Below, one piece after another: positions 8,826 through 17,348 of a DNA stretch of 64,000 nt. Under the pieces are notes generated by a model. The model ran no database searches. It worked only from the letters and a program-made list of their open reading frames with translations, and had not been told where the DNA came from. Made by a program: the position numbers and the translations under genes. The stretch spans positions 60,122-124,121 of the forward strand of contig CAWHFM010000002.1 of the NCBI GenBank assembly GCA_963828505.1, given 5' to 3'. Each line of letters opens with the position of its first letter. The stretch's first letter is position 1. The stretch is from Bog-473 sp963828505 (GTDB taxonomy: Bacteria; Actinomycetota; Acidimicrobiia; Acidimicrobiales; RAAP-2).

Positions 8826-11030
8826 CTACTTCGACCGCGCCTCGGTCTCCCCCACCCGCAGGTCGCTGTCGAGGCGGCGACGGGCGCGCTCTCGCGCCAG
8901 CTCCTTGAGCCGCTCCTGGGAGCTGACCCCGTGCACGTTGCGCACCCGGCGCCAGCGGCGGTCCGGGCCAAGCTCCCAGGCGTTGGTCTCGTCGGCGAAC
9001 ACCAGGTCGAGCACCTCGAAGAGCCGGGCCTGGAGCTCGGGGTCGTGCACCGGCACGACGACCTCCACTCGCCGGTCGAGGTTCCGGCCCATGAGGTCCG
9101 CCGACCCGATGTAGGTCTTGAGGGGCAGTCCCGGGTCGGCCGCCGGATCGACCGGTGCTCCACCGAAGCGGTAGATCCTCGAATGCTCGAGGAAGCTGCC
9201 GACGATGGACCGGACGCGGATGTTCTCCGAGAGCTCGGGGATGCCCGGGCGCAGCCGGCACAGACCGCGCACCGCCAGGTCGATCTGCACGCCGGCACCC
9301 GAGGCCCGGTAGAGGGCGTCGATCATGGCGGCGTCGGTCAACCCGTTGAGCTTGATCATGATGCGGCCCTGGGGTCCGGCGTCGGCCTGCTCCTCGATCA
9401 TGGCCATGATGCGCTTGCGCACGGTCACGGGCGAGACGAGGATCTGGCGGTAGTCGGCGTGGAGCGAGAAGCCGGTCAGGTAGTTGAACAGCTCGCCCAC
9501 GTCGGCGCCGATCTCGCGGTCCGCCGTCAGCAGCCCGAGGTCCTCGTAGATGCGCGCCGTCTTGGAGTTGTAGTTGCCCGTGCCGACGTGGCAGTAGTGG
9601 CGCACGCCGTCGTCCTCGCGCCGGAGGACGAGAGCGGTCTTCGAGTGTGTCTTGAGACCCAGGACGCCGTAGACGACGTGGACGCCCACCTCTTCGAGCG
9701 CGCGGGCCCACCCGATGTTCGCCTCCTCGTCGAAGCGCGCCTTGAGCTCGACGATGGCGGCCACCTGCTTCCCGTTCTCCGCCGCCCGGATCAACGACGA
9801 CACGATCGGGCTGTCGCCCCCGGTGCGGTAGAGGGTCTGCTTGATCCCCAGCACGGCCGGGTCGTCCGCCGCCTGGCCCACGAACGCCTCGACCGAGGTG
9901 GCGAAGGAGTCGTACGGGTGGTGCACGAGGACGTCGCGCTCGCGGAGCATGGAGAAGAACTCGGCCGGATCGTGGGCCGCCGTGGCCAGGAACGGCGGGG
10001 TCATCGGCGTCCACGTCTCGCCGTGCAGGTCGGGCCGGTCCAGGGCGTAGACGCCCCAGAGCCCGCTCAGGTCGAGGGGTGCGGACACACGGAACACACC
10101 GTCACGGCCGATCCCGAGCGCGTTGACGAGCAGGTCGGCGATGTCGGGTTGGGTGTCGGCCTCTATCTCGAGGCGCAGCGGCTCGCCGAAGCGCCGCTTC
10201 CGCAGCTCCGTCTCTATGGCGACGAGCAGGTCGTCCGCCTCGTCCTCCTCGAGCGCCAGGTCGGCGTTGCGGGTGACCCGGAAGGCGTAGTGGTGGCCGA
10301 TGGTCATCCCCGGGAACAGCGAGTCGAGATGCGCCGCGATGAGCTGCTCCAGCGGGACGAACCGCTCGCCGTCGGGCATCACCACGAAGCGGGGCAGGGC
10401 CGGGGGCACCTTGACCCGGGCGATGCGGCGCTCGCCGGTGTACGGGTGGCGCACCTCGACCACGAGGTTCAGCGAGAGGTTCGAGATGTACGGGAAGGGG
10501 TGGCCGGGGTCGACGGCGAGCGGTGTCAGCACGGGATAGATCTCGCGCTGGAAGACGTCGACCAGGTGGTCGCGGTCATCGTCACTCAGGGACGACCAGC
10601 TCGAAAAGCGGATCCCGGCCTCGGCCAGGCCCGGGACGATCTGGTCGAGGAAGATGTGGTCCTCGCGGTGCACCAGCTCCTCGACGCGGCCGCGGATCAT
10701 CGTGAGCTGCTCGCCCGGCCTCATCCCGTCGACCGAACGCGCGCGCACGCCGGCCGCCACCTGGTCCTCGAGGGCGGCGACGCGGATCTGGTAGAACTCG
10801 TCGAGCAGCTCGGAGAAGATGGCGAGGAACTTGGTGCGCTCCAGCAGGGGCTGGCCGTCGTCCTCGGCCAGATCGAGCAGGCGGGCGCCGAAGTCGAGGC
10901 GCGACTGCTCGCGGTTGGTGAACCGCTGCGGGCCGAAGGCCTCGATCTGCTGGTAGGTCGGCGGTACCGGGCGCCCCGGGCCATGCGCCGCCGGCTCGAC
11001 GTCGTCGGTCTGGCGCTCGGTCTGTGTCAT
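8826..11030 (-). CDS. ppk1: Polyphosphate kinase 1
   Basis: A 734-residue enzyme that polymerises the ATP gamma-phosphate into polyphosphate. The N domain starts with FTNREQSRLDFGARLL and the head domain carries VFQREIYPVLTPLAVDPGH. The catalytic C-domains carry LYRTGGDSPIV, VELKARFDEEANIGWAR, the autophosphorylated His462 in LKTHSKTALV, and HVGTGNYNSKTA. Length matches the family. ATG 11030 is the first plausible start, 34 bases downstream of a TAGGAT -10 hexamer. It is divergent from the SEDS gene. Polyphosphate storage links to stress survival and to the relA gene in this window, although they are not adjacent. Confidence 0.96.
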   Translation of the reverse strand: MTQTERQTDDVEPAAHGPGRPVPPTYQQIEAFGPQRFTNREQSRLDFGARLLDLAEDDGQPLLERTKFLAIFSELLDEFYQIRVAALEDQVAAGVRARSVDGMRPGEQLTMIRGRVEELVHREDHIFLDQIVPGLAEAGIRFSSWSSLSDDDRDHLVDVFQREIYPVLTPLAVDPGHPFPYISNLSLNLVVEVRHPYTGERRIARVKVPPALPRFVVMPDGERFVPLEQLIAAHLDSLFPGMTIGHHYAFRVTRNADLALEEDEADDLLVAIETELRKRRFGEPLRLEIEADTQPDIADLLVNALGIGRDGVFRVSAPLDLSGLWGVYALDRPDLHGETWTPMTPPFLATAAHDPAEFFSMLRERDVLVHHPYDSFATSVEAFVGQAADDPAVLGIKQTLYRTGGDSPIVSSLIRAAENGKQVAAIVELKARFDEEANIGWARALEEVGVHVVYGVLGLKTHSKTALVLRREDDGVRHYCHVGTGNYNSKTARIYEDLGLLTADREIGADVGELFNYLTGFSLHADYRQILVSPVTVRKRIMAMIEEQADAGPQGRIMIKLNGLTDAAMIDALYRASGAGVQIDLAVRGLCRLRPGIPELSENIRVRSIVGSFLEHSRIYRFGGAPVDPAADPGLPLKTYIGSADLMGRNLDRRVEVVVPVHDPELQARLFEVLDLVFADETNAWELGPDRRWRRVRNVHGVSSQERLKELARERARRRLDSDLRVGETEARSK

Positions 11031-11064
11031 GGGCTGGCTCGTCGCAGGGTCGATGGCACCGCCG

Positions 11065-11070
11065 ATCCTA
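11065..11070 (-). promoter_or_regulatory. -10 hexamer TAGGAT for ppk1
   Basis: TAGGAT read leftward, 34 bases before the ppk1 ATG, in the 63-base gap between two divergent genes. It matches the actinobacterial TAnnnT -10 consensus. No clear -35 is visible. Confidence 0.45.
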
Positions 11071-11080
11071 CCCCCGCCAC

Positions 11081-11086
11081 TACGAT
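11081..11086 (+). promoter_or_regulatory. -10 hexamer TACGAT for a leaderless SEDS gene
   Basis: TACGAT ends seven bases before the GTG start at 11094. That places the expected transcription start at or next to the start codon, so the message would be leaderless. No Shine-Dalgarno sequence is present, which agrees. Confidence 0.5.
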
Positions 11087-11093
11087 TCGGCCC

Positions 11094-12494
11094 GTGCCGC
11101 CCGGACGCCGTCGCGCCACGATCCCCCGCTACCAATTCGGCCCCAAACCCAGGCGGCGCACCGAGTTGGGCCTGCTCCTCTTCGGTTCTGCGCTCGTCGT
11201 GGGGCTCTACGTCATTGCCGAGCTCGGTCTGAACTCGAAGATGCCGGCGGACATCGGCCCGTTCCTCGGCATCGTCCTCGGTCTGGCGCTGGTGGCGCAC
11301 ATGGCCAACCGCTGGCTGGTGCCCGACGCCAACGCCGTCGTCCTCCCCCTGGCCGCGCTGCTCAACGGCATCGGCTACGTCGTCATCGCGCGTTGGAACC
11401 CGCCCGGCTCGGTCCCACCCGAAGCCCCGGAGCAGGCGGCGTGGACCGCACTGGGCGTGGGACTCTACGTCCTGACCCTGTTGGTGGTGCGCTACTCGCG
11501 TGACCTCGAGCGCTACCGCTACCTGCTCTTGCTGCTGGCGGGTGTGCTCCTGGTGGCGCCGCTGTTCTTCAGCCCCATCAACGGTGCCCACCTATGGGTG
11601 CACGCCGGCGGTCTGGCCTTCCAGCCGATTGAGTTCTCCAAGATCCTCCTCGTGATCTACTTCGCCTCGTACTTCGCCGCCAACAAGGAGATGCTGTCCA
11701 TTCCGACGGCGCGGCTCGGCAACCGGCTGGTGCTCGACCCGCGACCACTCATCCCGCTCCTGGTCGCCTGGGGCGCCGCCATGGCGGTCATCGGCCTCGA
11801 GGGCGACATCGGCTTCGCCGCGCTCCTCTTCACCGTCTTCATCGCCATGCTGTGGCTGACGACCGGCCGCTTCGGCTACCTGATCTTCGGCGTGATTCTC
11901 TTCGCCGCCGGCGCCTACGTCGCGGCGCGCTACTTCGGGCAGGTCCACACCCGGGTGGACGCGTGGCTCAACCCCTGGGAGACGGCGACCAACCCCAACC
12001 TCAACGGGGGACAGTTGCGGCTGGGCTGGTTCGGGTTCGGCAGCGGGGGCGTCGGGGGGACGGGGCTCGGCTTCGACCAGGCGGCGGGCAAGATCCCGAA
12101 CCTCACCACCGACATGATCTTCGCCGCCATCGGTACCGAGATGGGCCTCGTGGGCGCGTCCGCCGTCGTATTCGCCTACATCCTGCTCGTCGGCGCCGGC
12201 ATGCGCATCGCCCAGGCGGCACGGTCGGACTTCTCCAAGCTGATGGCGGCCGGGTTCACGCTCATCCTCGGCTTCCAGGCCTTCTTCATCATGGCCGGCG
12301 TGACCCGGTTGCTGCCCTTCACCGGCATCACGCTGCCCTTCGTCGCCTACGGAGGTTCCTCACTGCTGGCGAACTATGTCCTCATCGCCCTGCTGCTGCG
12401 CATCTCGCACGAGGGCGCGCAGACCCAGGCGGCCATGCGGGCGGCCGGGCGCGCCGACGCGCCCGGCGACGTGCCCATGGTGCGGGCGGGATAA
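11094..12494 (+). CDS. SEDS-family cell-wall glycosyltransferase (FtsW/RodA/SpoVE type)
   Basis: About 466 residues with roughly ten TM helices. SEDS features include WVHAGGLAFQPIEFSKILLV, the conserved Asp-containing loop LEGDIGFAALLFTVFIAMLW, GTEMGLVGASAVV and FTGITLPFVAYGGSS. SEDS proteins polymerise lipid II into glycan strands with a partner class B PBP. The neighbours here are not PBPs, so division or elongation use cannot be assigned. The long N-terminus with an extra pair of helices before residue 130 resembles the larger actinobacterial FtsW/RodA proteins. GTG 11094 is chosen from the -10 placement. A second SEDS gene (rodA-like) lies 2 kb away on the other strand. Confidence 0.88.
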   Translation: MPPGRRRATIPRYQFGPKPRRRTELGLLLFGSALVVGLYVIAELGLNSKMPADIGPFLGIVLGLALVAHMANRWLVPDANAVVLPLAALLNGIGYVVIARWNPPGSVPPEAPEQAAWTALGVGLYVLTLLVVRYSRDLERYRYLLLLLAGVLLVAPLFFSPINGAHLWVHAGGLAFQPIEFSKILLVIYFASYFAANKEMLSIPTARLGNRLVLDPRPLIPLLVAWGAAMAVIGLEGDIGFAALLFTVFIAMLWLTTGRFGYLIFGVILFAAGAYVAARYFGQVHTRVDAWLNPWETATNPNLNGGQLRLGWFGFGSGGVGGTGLGFDQAAGKIPNLTTDMIFAAIGTEMGLVGASAVVFAYILLVGAGMRIAQAARSDFSKLMAAGFTLILGFQAFFIMAGVTRLLPFTGITLPFVAYGGSSLLANYVLIALLLRISHEGAQTQAAMRAAGRADAPGDVPMVRAG

Positions 12495-12529
12495 CGGTGC
12501 GGGCGCGATAACGGTGCGGGCGCGATCAC
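12479..12529. repeat. 17-bp tandem repeat, three copies, spanning a stop codon
   Basis: Three consecutive copies near GGTGCGGGCGCGATAAC (12479-12495, 12496-12512, 12513-12529). The TAA stop of the SEDS gene lies in the first copy, so copy number does not change the protein. The array fills the gap before the convergent DMT exporter gene. Confidence 0.75.
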
Positions 12530-12547
12530 GCGACCGTCGGGGTCCGT

Positions 12548-13426
12548 TCAGGGCTGCGCCACGGCGGACACCTCCTCGGGGCCGCGGGTGGCCAGCGCCG
12601 AGCCGACGAGGATCAGCGGAAAGCCGACCGCGATGCCCGCGGTGAAGGGCTCGCCCAGCACCGTCACGCCGAGCAGCACCGCCACGGCCGGGTTGACGTA
12701 GGTGATGACGGTCGAGCGCGACGGCCCGACCTCGGCGATCAGCTCGAACATGAGCACGAACGCCAGCGCCGTGCACACCAGGGCCAGGGTGACGACGGAC
12801 AGCCACTCCTCGCCGGTCACGTGCGCGGGCCAACGGGCCGCGCCCGGCCCGGCGTAGACCAGCGCGGTCACGGCCACCGAGCAGCCGATCACCCCCAGGT
12901 TGGGCGCGTCGGCCAGCCGGCGGCTGATGATCAGTGGGCCGAGGGAGTAGCCGACGGCCGGCACCAGCATCTCGGCCACGGCCGTCATGTCGGTCCCGGC
13001 GACGTCGATGCCGACGAGCGCGGCCACGCCCGCGAACCCGACCAGGAGGCCGGCCAGCCGCCGCCGGTCCATGTGCTCGTGTCCCGGGCTGAGCAGGGGG
13101 TACAGAACAGCGGCCAGAAGAGGCACCGTGGCGATGAGCAGGCCGGCGGTGGAGCTGTCCAGGTGCTGCTCGGCCGAGGACAGGAAGTACCAGGGGAAGA
13201 CCATCTCGACGACGGCGAAGGCCACCACCCAGCGCCAGCGGGACAGGGCGGCGCGCAGCTCACCGCGTTGGGCGGCGATGGCGACCAGCAGCACCGCCGC
13301 GGGCAGCGTCCGGGCCAGGACGAGCGCCGGGGGCGGGAAGCCACGGACCGCCACGCGGATCAGGAGGTAGGGGATCCCCCAGATCACGCCCATGGCGCAG
13401 AAGAGGACCCAGCCGCGGCGCGACAC
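12548..13426 (-). CDS. EamA/DMT-family exporter
   Basis: A 292-residue drug/metabolite transporter with ten predicted TM helices and the internal duplication of the EamA fold. The N-terminal repeat begins RRGWVLFCAMGVIWGIPYLL and the C-terminal repeat includes STVITYVNPAVAVLLGVTVLGEPF, the most typical EamA motif. It probably exports a small metabolite or amino acid; the substrate is unknown. It is convergent with the SEDS gene and lies 27 bases downstream of the MhuD-like gene on the same strand. Confidence 0.88.
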   Translation of the reverse strand: MSRRGWVLFCAMGVIWGIPYLLIRVAVRGFPPPALVLARTLPAAVLLVAIAAQRGELRAALSRWRWVVAFAVVEMVFPWYFLSSAEQHLDSSTAGLLIATVPLLAAVLYPLLSPGHEHMDRRRLAGLLVGFAGVAALVGIDVAGTDMTAVAEMLVPAVGYSLGPLIISRRLADAPNLGVIGCSVAVTALVYAGPGAARWPAHVTGEEWLSVVTLALVCTALAFVLMFELIAEVGPSRSTVITYVNPAVAVLLGVTVLGEPFTAGIAVGFPLILVGSALATRGPEEVSAVAQP

Positions 13427-13453
13427 GGTGGCGGTCCTCGGGCGCGGCTCGTC

Positions 13454-13777
13454 TCAGGTGGTGTGAGAGCCGCCGGCCACCTCGTAGGACCACAGCTCCG
13501 ACGAGGTGGAGACGGGCCCGCCGTGCGGTGCCGGCCGGTCCGCTCCGGCGTGACCGTGCGCGAACGCGGGCGAGGACACCCAGTGGCGGAATGACTCCTC
13601 GTCGCGCCAGCGGGTGACGACCAGCCATTGGCGCCGGTCGTCGGTCGGGCGCAGCAGCTCAAAGCCCTCGAAGCCCTCCTGGCCGTCGACGGCGCCGGCG
13701 CGCGCGGCGAAGCGCCGGGCCAGCTCGTCGCCCGCTTCCTCGGGCACGGTGATGGCGTTGATTTTGATGACGGTCAT
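13454..13777 (-). CDS. MhuD-like haem-degrading monooxygenase (ABM fold)
   Basis: A 107-residue protein of the antibiotic biosynthesis monooxygenase/IsdG superfamily. It matches mycobacterial MhuD closely from memory: the start TVIKINAITVP has the catalytic Asn7, FEGFELLRP follows, W66 is in FRHWVSSPAF, and a His near 76 corresponds to the haem ligand His75 of MhuD. MhuD opens haem to mycobilin and releases iron without losing carbon monoxide. An 18-bp perfect palindrome lies four bases before the ATG, suggesting tight control. The acceptor could also be another small aromatic, but conservation of Asn7, Trp66 and His favours haem. Confidence 0.8.
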   Translation of the reverse strand: MTVIKINAITVPEEAGDELARRFAARAGAVDGQEGFEGFELLRPTDDRRQWLVVTRWRDEESFRHWVSSPAFAHGHAGADRPAPHGGPVSTSSELWSYEVAGGSHTT

Positions 13778-13781
13778 GGCC

Positions 13782-13799
13782 TGGATCTGATCAGATCCA
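13782..13799. promoter_or_regulatory. 18-bp perfect palindrome upstream of the MhuD-like gene
   Basis: TGGATCTGATCAGATCCA is a perfect inverted repeat without spacer, ending four bases from the start codon of the leftward haem-degradation gene. Its position fits an operator for a dimeric repressor, or it could fold as a short hairpin that hides the start. It does not resemble the TTAGGTTAGGCTAACCTAA-type iron box. The regulator is unknown. Confidence 0.55.
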
Positions 13800-13834
13800 C
13801 GGCACCGGCGCGTCCGTCGGGCCGGGTGGACGGT

Positions 13835-14317
13835 TCAGGCGGGATCCGCTCCGGGCCCGAGGACGTCACCGGAGGTCTCGAACAGACGCTCGTCGACCAG
13901 GACCGGGGCCGGAACCGGCATGCGCAGGGCCAGGACGAGACCGTCGGAGGGCCGGCAGTCGACCCGCTCGCGACCCGAGGGGGCCATGAGGTCGAGCTCG
14001 GCCAGGTAGACGCCCTCCTCACGGCCGACCAGCCGCAGGGCGATGACGTCGATCAGGGCGCGCTGGAGCACCCGCGCGAAGAGCTCGTGGGTCATGGGGC
14101 GCGGCGAATCCATGCGGCGCAGCGCCGCGGCGATCGCCGTGCCTTCGGCCAGGCCGACGGGAAAGACGAGGACCCGGCCGGGGGGCTCGTTCTCGGTCAG
14201 CGTCACGGCCGGGTACTGCGAGGGCAGATCGAGGGAGACTCCGTCGACGTCGGCCACCCGGAATCGCGGCGTGGCATCACCTCCCTGCGCCCCTTCGGCC
14301 GGGTAGACCCCCGTCAC
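13835..14317 (-). CDS. Bifunctional nuclease family protein (DUF151)
   Basis: About 160 residues. The core VDGVSLDLPSQYPAVTLTE, followed by RVLVFPVGLAEGTAIAAAL and then ALRLVGREEGVYLAELDL and VDCRPSDGLVLALRMPVP, is the BFN/DUF151 domain. The family was first described as a plant nuclease acting on DNA and RNA; bacterial members are widespread and poorly understood. GTG 14317 is chosen because it overlaps the stop of the upstream SEDS gene (GTGA), which implies translational coupling. The short acidic C-terminal tail matches members of usual length. Confidence 0.85.
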   Translation of the reverse strand: MTGVYPAEGAQGGDATPRFRVADVDGVSLDLPSQYPAVTLTENEPPGRVLVFPVGLAEGTAIAAALRRMDSPRPMTHELFARVLQRALIDVIALRLVGREEGVYLAELDLMAPSGRERVDCRPSDGLVLALRMPVPAPVLVDERLFETSGDVLGPGADPA

Positions 14318-15465
14318 CGGAGCCGTCGGCGTGCCCCGACGCTGAGGGCGAGGCCCACCGCGATGAAGAACACGAGGACCGCCGTCCCGCCGTAGCTGAC
14401 CAGGGGGAGCGGGATCCCGGTGATCGGCATGATCCCCATCGTCATGCCCGCGTTCTGGAAGACACTGAACGCCAAGAAGGCGAACACTCCGGCGCAGATC
14501 AAGCGTCCGAAGACGTCGCGCGCCACCACCGCGGCCCGCAGCATCCGCCAGGCGATCACGGCGAGCAGGCCGAGGAGCCCGACCCCGCCGATGAAGCCGA
14601 GCTGCTCGCCCACGGCGGTGAAGATGAAGTCGGTCTGCTGCTCGGGCACGTAACCGAGGTTGGTCGCCGCCCCGTGCCCGATGCCCGAACCGAAGACCCC
14701 ACCCGAGCCGATGGCGCTCGTCGCCTGTTGCTGGTTGTAGATGGCCTCGTTGACGAAGGGGTTGGCGCTCTTGACGTTCGGATTGAGGAACGAGGTCAGC
14801 CGAGCCACCTGGTAGCTGTGCAGGAACCCGCCCTCGACCGCCACCAGGGCGACCAGCACCGTCCCCACGATCAGCATCAACAGGATCCTCACGGGCAGGC
14901 CGGCCACGGCGAGCAGCACGATCAGGACGATCACCATGATCATGGCCGTGCCCAGGTCGGGCTGAACCAGCACGAGCGCGATCGGGATGCCCGCCATGAT
15001 GATCAGGCGGAACACGTCGCGCCACGCCAACCCGTCCGCTTCGCGACGCGCACAGTACGACGCCACGGCGATGATCAGGGCCAGGACGGCGAACTCCGAC
15101 GGTTGCAGCTGCAGCGGGCCGAGGCTGAACCAGCGCGCCGCACCCTGGGCTTTGCTTCCGGCCACGAAGACGCCGAGCAACGCCAGGATGGTCAACCAGT
15201 AGATCACCACGCCGAAGGACTCGAGCCGCCGGTAGTCGAAGACGGCGACGAGGACCATGGCGATGAAGCCCAGGACGACGTAGAGGCCCTGCTTCTTGAG
15301 GAACGTCTTTGGGTCCTCGCCGTGGGCGAGGAGTTGCCCGCGCGTGGCGGTGTAGACCATCACGACGCCGACGGCGGCCACGGCCAGCGTGGCAGCGACC
15401 AGGACGAAGTCGAACGAGAAGAGGGCGCGCCGCGAGGAGGCGCGTGTGCTGCCGAGTGTGGTCAT
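14314..15465 (-). CDS. rodA: RodA-like SEDS peptidoglycan polymerase
   Basis: A 383-residue SEDS protein. After the first helix come LGFIAMVLVAVFDYRRLESF, WFSLGPLQLQPSEFAVLALI (the classic SEDS WxxLGPLQxQPSE motif), LVQPDLGTAMIMVIVLIVLL, GFIGGVGLLGLL, and MGIMPITGIPLPLVSYGGTA near the C-terminus. Length and motifs match RodA better than the longer SEDS protein at 11094. RodA polymerises glycan during cell elongation with a class B PBP. The downstream bifunctional nuclease gene overlaps its stop. It is divergent from mscS across only 29 bases. Confidence 0.9.
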   Translation of the reverse strand: MTTLGSTRASSRRALFSFDFVLVAATLAVAAVGVVMVYTATRGQLLAHGEDPKTFLKKQGLYVVLGFIAMVLVAVFDYRRLESFGVVIYWLTILALLGVFVAGSKAQGAARWFSLGPLQLQPSEFAVLALIIAVASYCARREADGLAWRDVFRLIIMAGIPIALVLVQPDLGTAMIMVIVLIVLLAVAGLPVRILLMLIVGTVLVALVAVEGGFLHSYQVARLTSFLNPNVKSANPFVNEAIYNQQQATSAIGSGGVFGSGIGHGAATNLGYVPEQQTDFIFTAVGEQLGFIGGVGLLGLLAVIAWRMLRAAVVARDVFGRLICAGVFAFLAFSVFQNAGMTMGIMPITGIPLPLVSYGGTAVLVFFIAVGLALSVGARRRLR

Positions 15466-15482
15466 AAGGTGAATTCGAGGAC

Positions 15483-15488
15483 AGAATA
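15483..15488 (-). promoter_or_regulatory. Possible -10 (TATTCT) for rodA in a 29-base divergent gap
   Basis: TATTCT read leftward lies 17 bases before the rodA ATG. The gap to the divergent mscS gene is only 29 bases, so the two promoters must overlap. Neither gene has a strong Shine-Dalgarno sequence. Confidence 0.3.
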
Positions 15489-15494
15489 CCGGTC

Positions 15495-16421
15495 GTGACC
15501 GCCCCCCTCCTGCCGCTCCCCCCAGCCCTGGTGGGCGCGGTGGACGAGGGCGGTGGGTGGCTCTACCACCTGCTGGTGAAGCTCGGCGTCAGCCCCCAGA
15601 CGGCGTCGACGGTCACCGACCTCGTCATCCGACCACTCGAGATCCTGCTCGTCGTCGTCGTGGCGGCCATCGTGGCGCGCTACGGCTCCAAGGCGCTCCG
15701 GCGTCTCCTGGCCCGGGTGGCGGACCAGACGGCCGCCCGCTCGGGTTCGACCCGGGCCGCGGCGCGGGTGGCCACCATGTCCGGTGTCGTGGCCAACGTG
15801 TGGCGCTTCTTCGTCTTCGTGGTGGCCGGCGCCATTGTGCTCGGGATGCTCGGCATCAACCTCACTCCCCTCCTCGCCAGTGCGACGATCATTGGAGCCA
15901 CCCTCGGCTTCGGCGCCCAGCAGATCGTGCGCGATTACATCTCCGGGCTGCTCATGACGGTGGAAGACCAGTACAACGTCGGAGACACGGTGACCGTCGG
16001 CGGGGTGATCGGCGTGGTCGAGGACGTCACCATGCGGCTGACGCGGCTCCGTGCCCTCGACGGCACCATCTACATCGTGCCGAACGGCGACATCCGCATG
16101 ATCGGAAACCTCTCGCGGGGCTGGGCCCGCGCCGTGGTCGACGTGCCGCTGCCCGGCGCCAGCGCCTCCGACCTGGACCGCGTGCGCGCCATTTTGGAGG
16201 AAGCCGCCCGCCGAGTGGCGGCACGGCCCAAGTTCTCCGCCCATTGCACCGAGCCCCCGTCGCTCGTCGGCGTGGCGGGGGCGGACGCCAGCACCGTCAC
16301 CATGCGGGTGATGCTCCACACGGTTCCCTCCCAGCGCGACGCCCTCACCGCCGCGCTGCGCGAGGAGTCGGTGGCCGCGCTGGCCCGGGCCGAGCTCTGG
16401 CCGACCGAACCCGCGACCTGA
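15495..16421 (+). CDS. Small-conductance mechanosensitive channel (MscS family)
   Basis: A 308-residue membrane protein. TM segments include IRPLEILLVVVVAAIVARYG and FFVFVVAGAIVLGMLGINL. The pore helix and gate region read LLASATIIGATLGFGAQQIV, and YISGLLMTVEDQYNVGDTV, the MscS signature, follows. A beta domain (RLTRLRALDGTIYIVPNGDI) and an alpha/beta C-terminal domain complete the fold. It releases solutes on hypo-osmotic shock. GTG 15495 gives the expected short N-terminus. It sits beside rodA but on the other strand. Confidence 0.92.
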   Translation: MTAPLLPLPPALVGAVDEGGGWLYHLLVKLGVSPQTASTVTDLVIRPLEILLVVVVAAIVARYGSKALRRLLARVADQTAARSGSTRAAARVATMSGVVANVWRFFVFVVAGAIVLGMLGINLTPLLASATIIGATLGFGAQQIVRDYISGLLMTVEDQYNVGDTVTVGGVIGVVEDVTMRLTRLRALDGTIYIVPNGDIRMIGNLSRGWARAVVDVPLPGASASDLDRVRAILEEAARRVAARPKFSAHCTEPPSLVGVAGADASTVTMRVMLHTVPSQRDALTAALREESVAALARAELWPTEPAT

Positions 16422-16426
16422 CCGCC

Positions 16427-17332
16427 TCAGGAACCGAGGACGACGGCGCCGTCGGCGTCGCCGCCGTCGTCGCCGCTGACCGCCCGCCACATCGCTTCGA
16501 CCGGTGGGTCGAGACGGGTCCACAACGCCAGCTGGGCCGCGGCCTGGTGCACGAGCATGCCCAGGCCGTCGAGCGTCGTCGCGCCCGCCGCCCGGGCCGC
16601 CGCCAGCCAGGCTGTCGGGCGTGGCGCGTACACGAGGTCCGCCGCCACCTGGCCCGGGCCGAGGCGGCGCGGGTCGGTCGACCACTCTCCGCCGTCGGGA
16701 GCTCCGTCCATCCCGACCGGGGTGGCGTTGACCACCAGGTCGGCCTCCCCCAGCGCCCTGACCAGGGCCGGGTCGAGCAGGTCGACCGCCGCGCCGGCCG
16801 GCCCGGCCAGCGCCGCCGCGGCGACGGCCCGCTCGTGCGTCCGGTTGGCCACCACCACCGAGCTCGCCCCGGCCCCGGCCAGAGCCAGCACGACGGCGCG
16901 CGCCGCGCCCCCGGCCCCGAGGACCAGGCAGCGCTTGTCGCCCGGGTCGAACCCGACGCCGCGCCACAGCGACGCCACGAACCCCTCGCCGTCGGTGTTG
17001 GTCCCGGTCAGCACGCCGCCGTCGTTGACCACGCAGTTGACCGCGCCCAGGCGGCGGGCCACGGCGGTGCACCCGTCGACGAGGGCCGCCACCTCGGCCT
17101 TGTGCGGCATCGTCACCGACAGCCCGGTGACGTCGGCGCGGCGCATGTCGGCCAGCGCGTCGTCCGCCCCATCCGGCGGCACCTCGAACGCGGCGGAGCG
17201 CCATGCGCCGGCGAGACCGAGGGCCTCGAAGGCGGCGGTGTGGAGCCGAGGAGACAGGGAGTGGGCGATCGGGCTCCCGATCACGCCGACGAGCCGCGGG
17301 CTGGGACCGACCGCGGCGCGCAGGGCGGCCAT
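16427..17332 (-). CDS. aroE: Shikimate dehydrogenase
   Basis: A 301-residue enzyme that reduces 3-dehydroshikimate with NADPH in the shikimate pathway. The substrate domain has GVIGSPIAHSLSPRLHTAAF, LSVTMPHKAEV (catalytic Lys) and LTGTNTDGEGF (catalytic Asp). The nucleotide domain has CLVLGAGGAARAVVLAL and VVANRTHERA. The end has GMLVHQAAAQLALW, as in AroE. ATG 17332 fits the family N-terminus. An alternative ATG at 17362 would overlap mltG by 14 bases. It is the last gene of the ruvX-mltG-aroE run, an order common in actinomycetes. Confidence 0.94.
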   Translation of the reverse strand: MAALRAAVGPSPRLVGVIGSPIAHSLSPRLHTAAFEALGLAGAWRSAAFEVPPDGADDALADMRRADVTGLSVTMPHKAEVAALVDGCTAVARRLGAVNCVVNDGGVLTGTNTDGEGFVASLWRGVGFDPGDKRCLVLGAGGAARAVVLALAGAGASSVVVANRTHERAVAAAALAGPAGAAVDLLDPALVRALGEADLVVNATPVGMDGAPDGGEWSTDPRRLGPGQVAADLVYAPRPTAWLAAARAAGATTLDGLGMLVHQAAAQLALWTRLDPPVEAMWRAVSGDDGGDADGAVVLGS

Positions 17333-17348
17333 GGTCCCCGGTGCCGGG

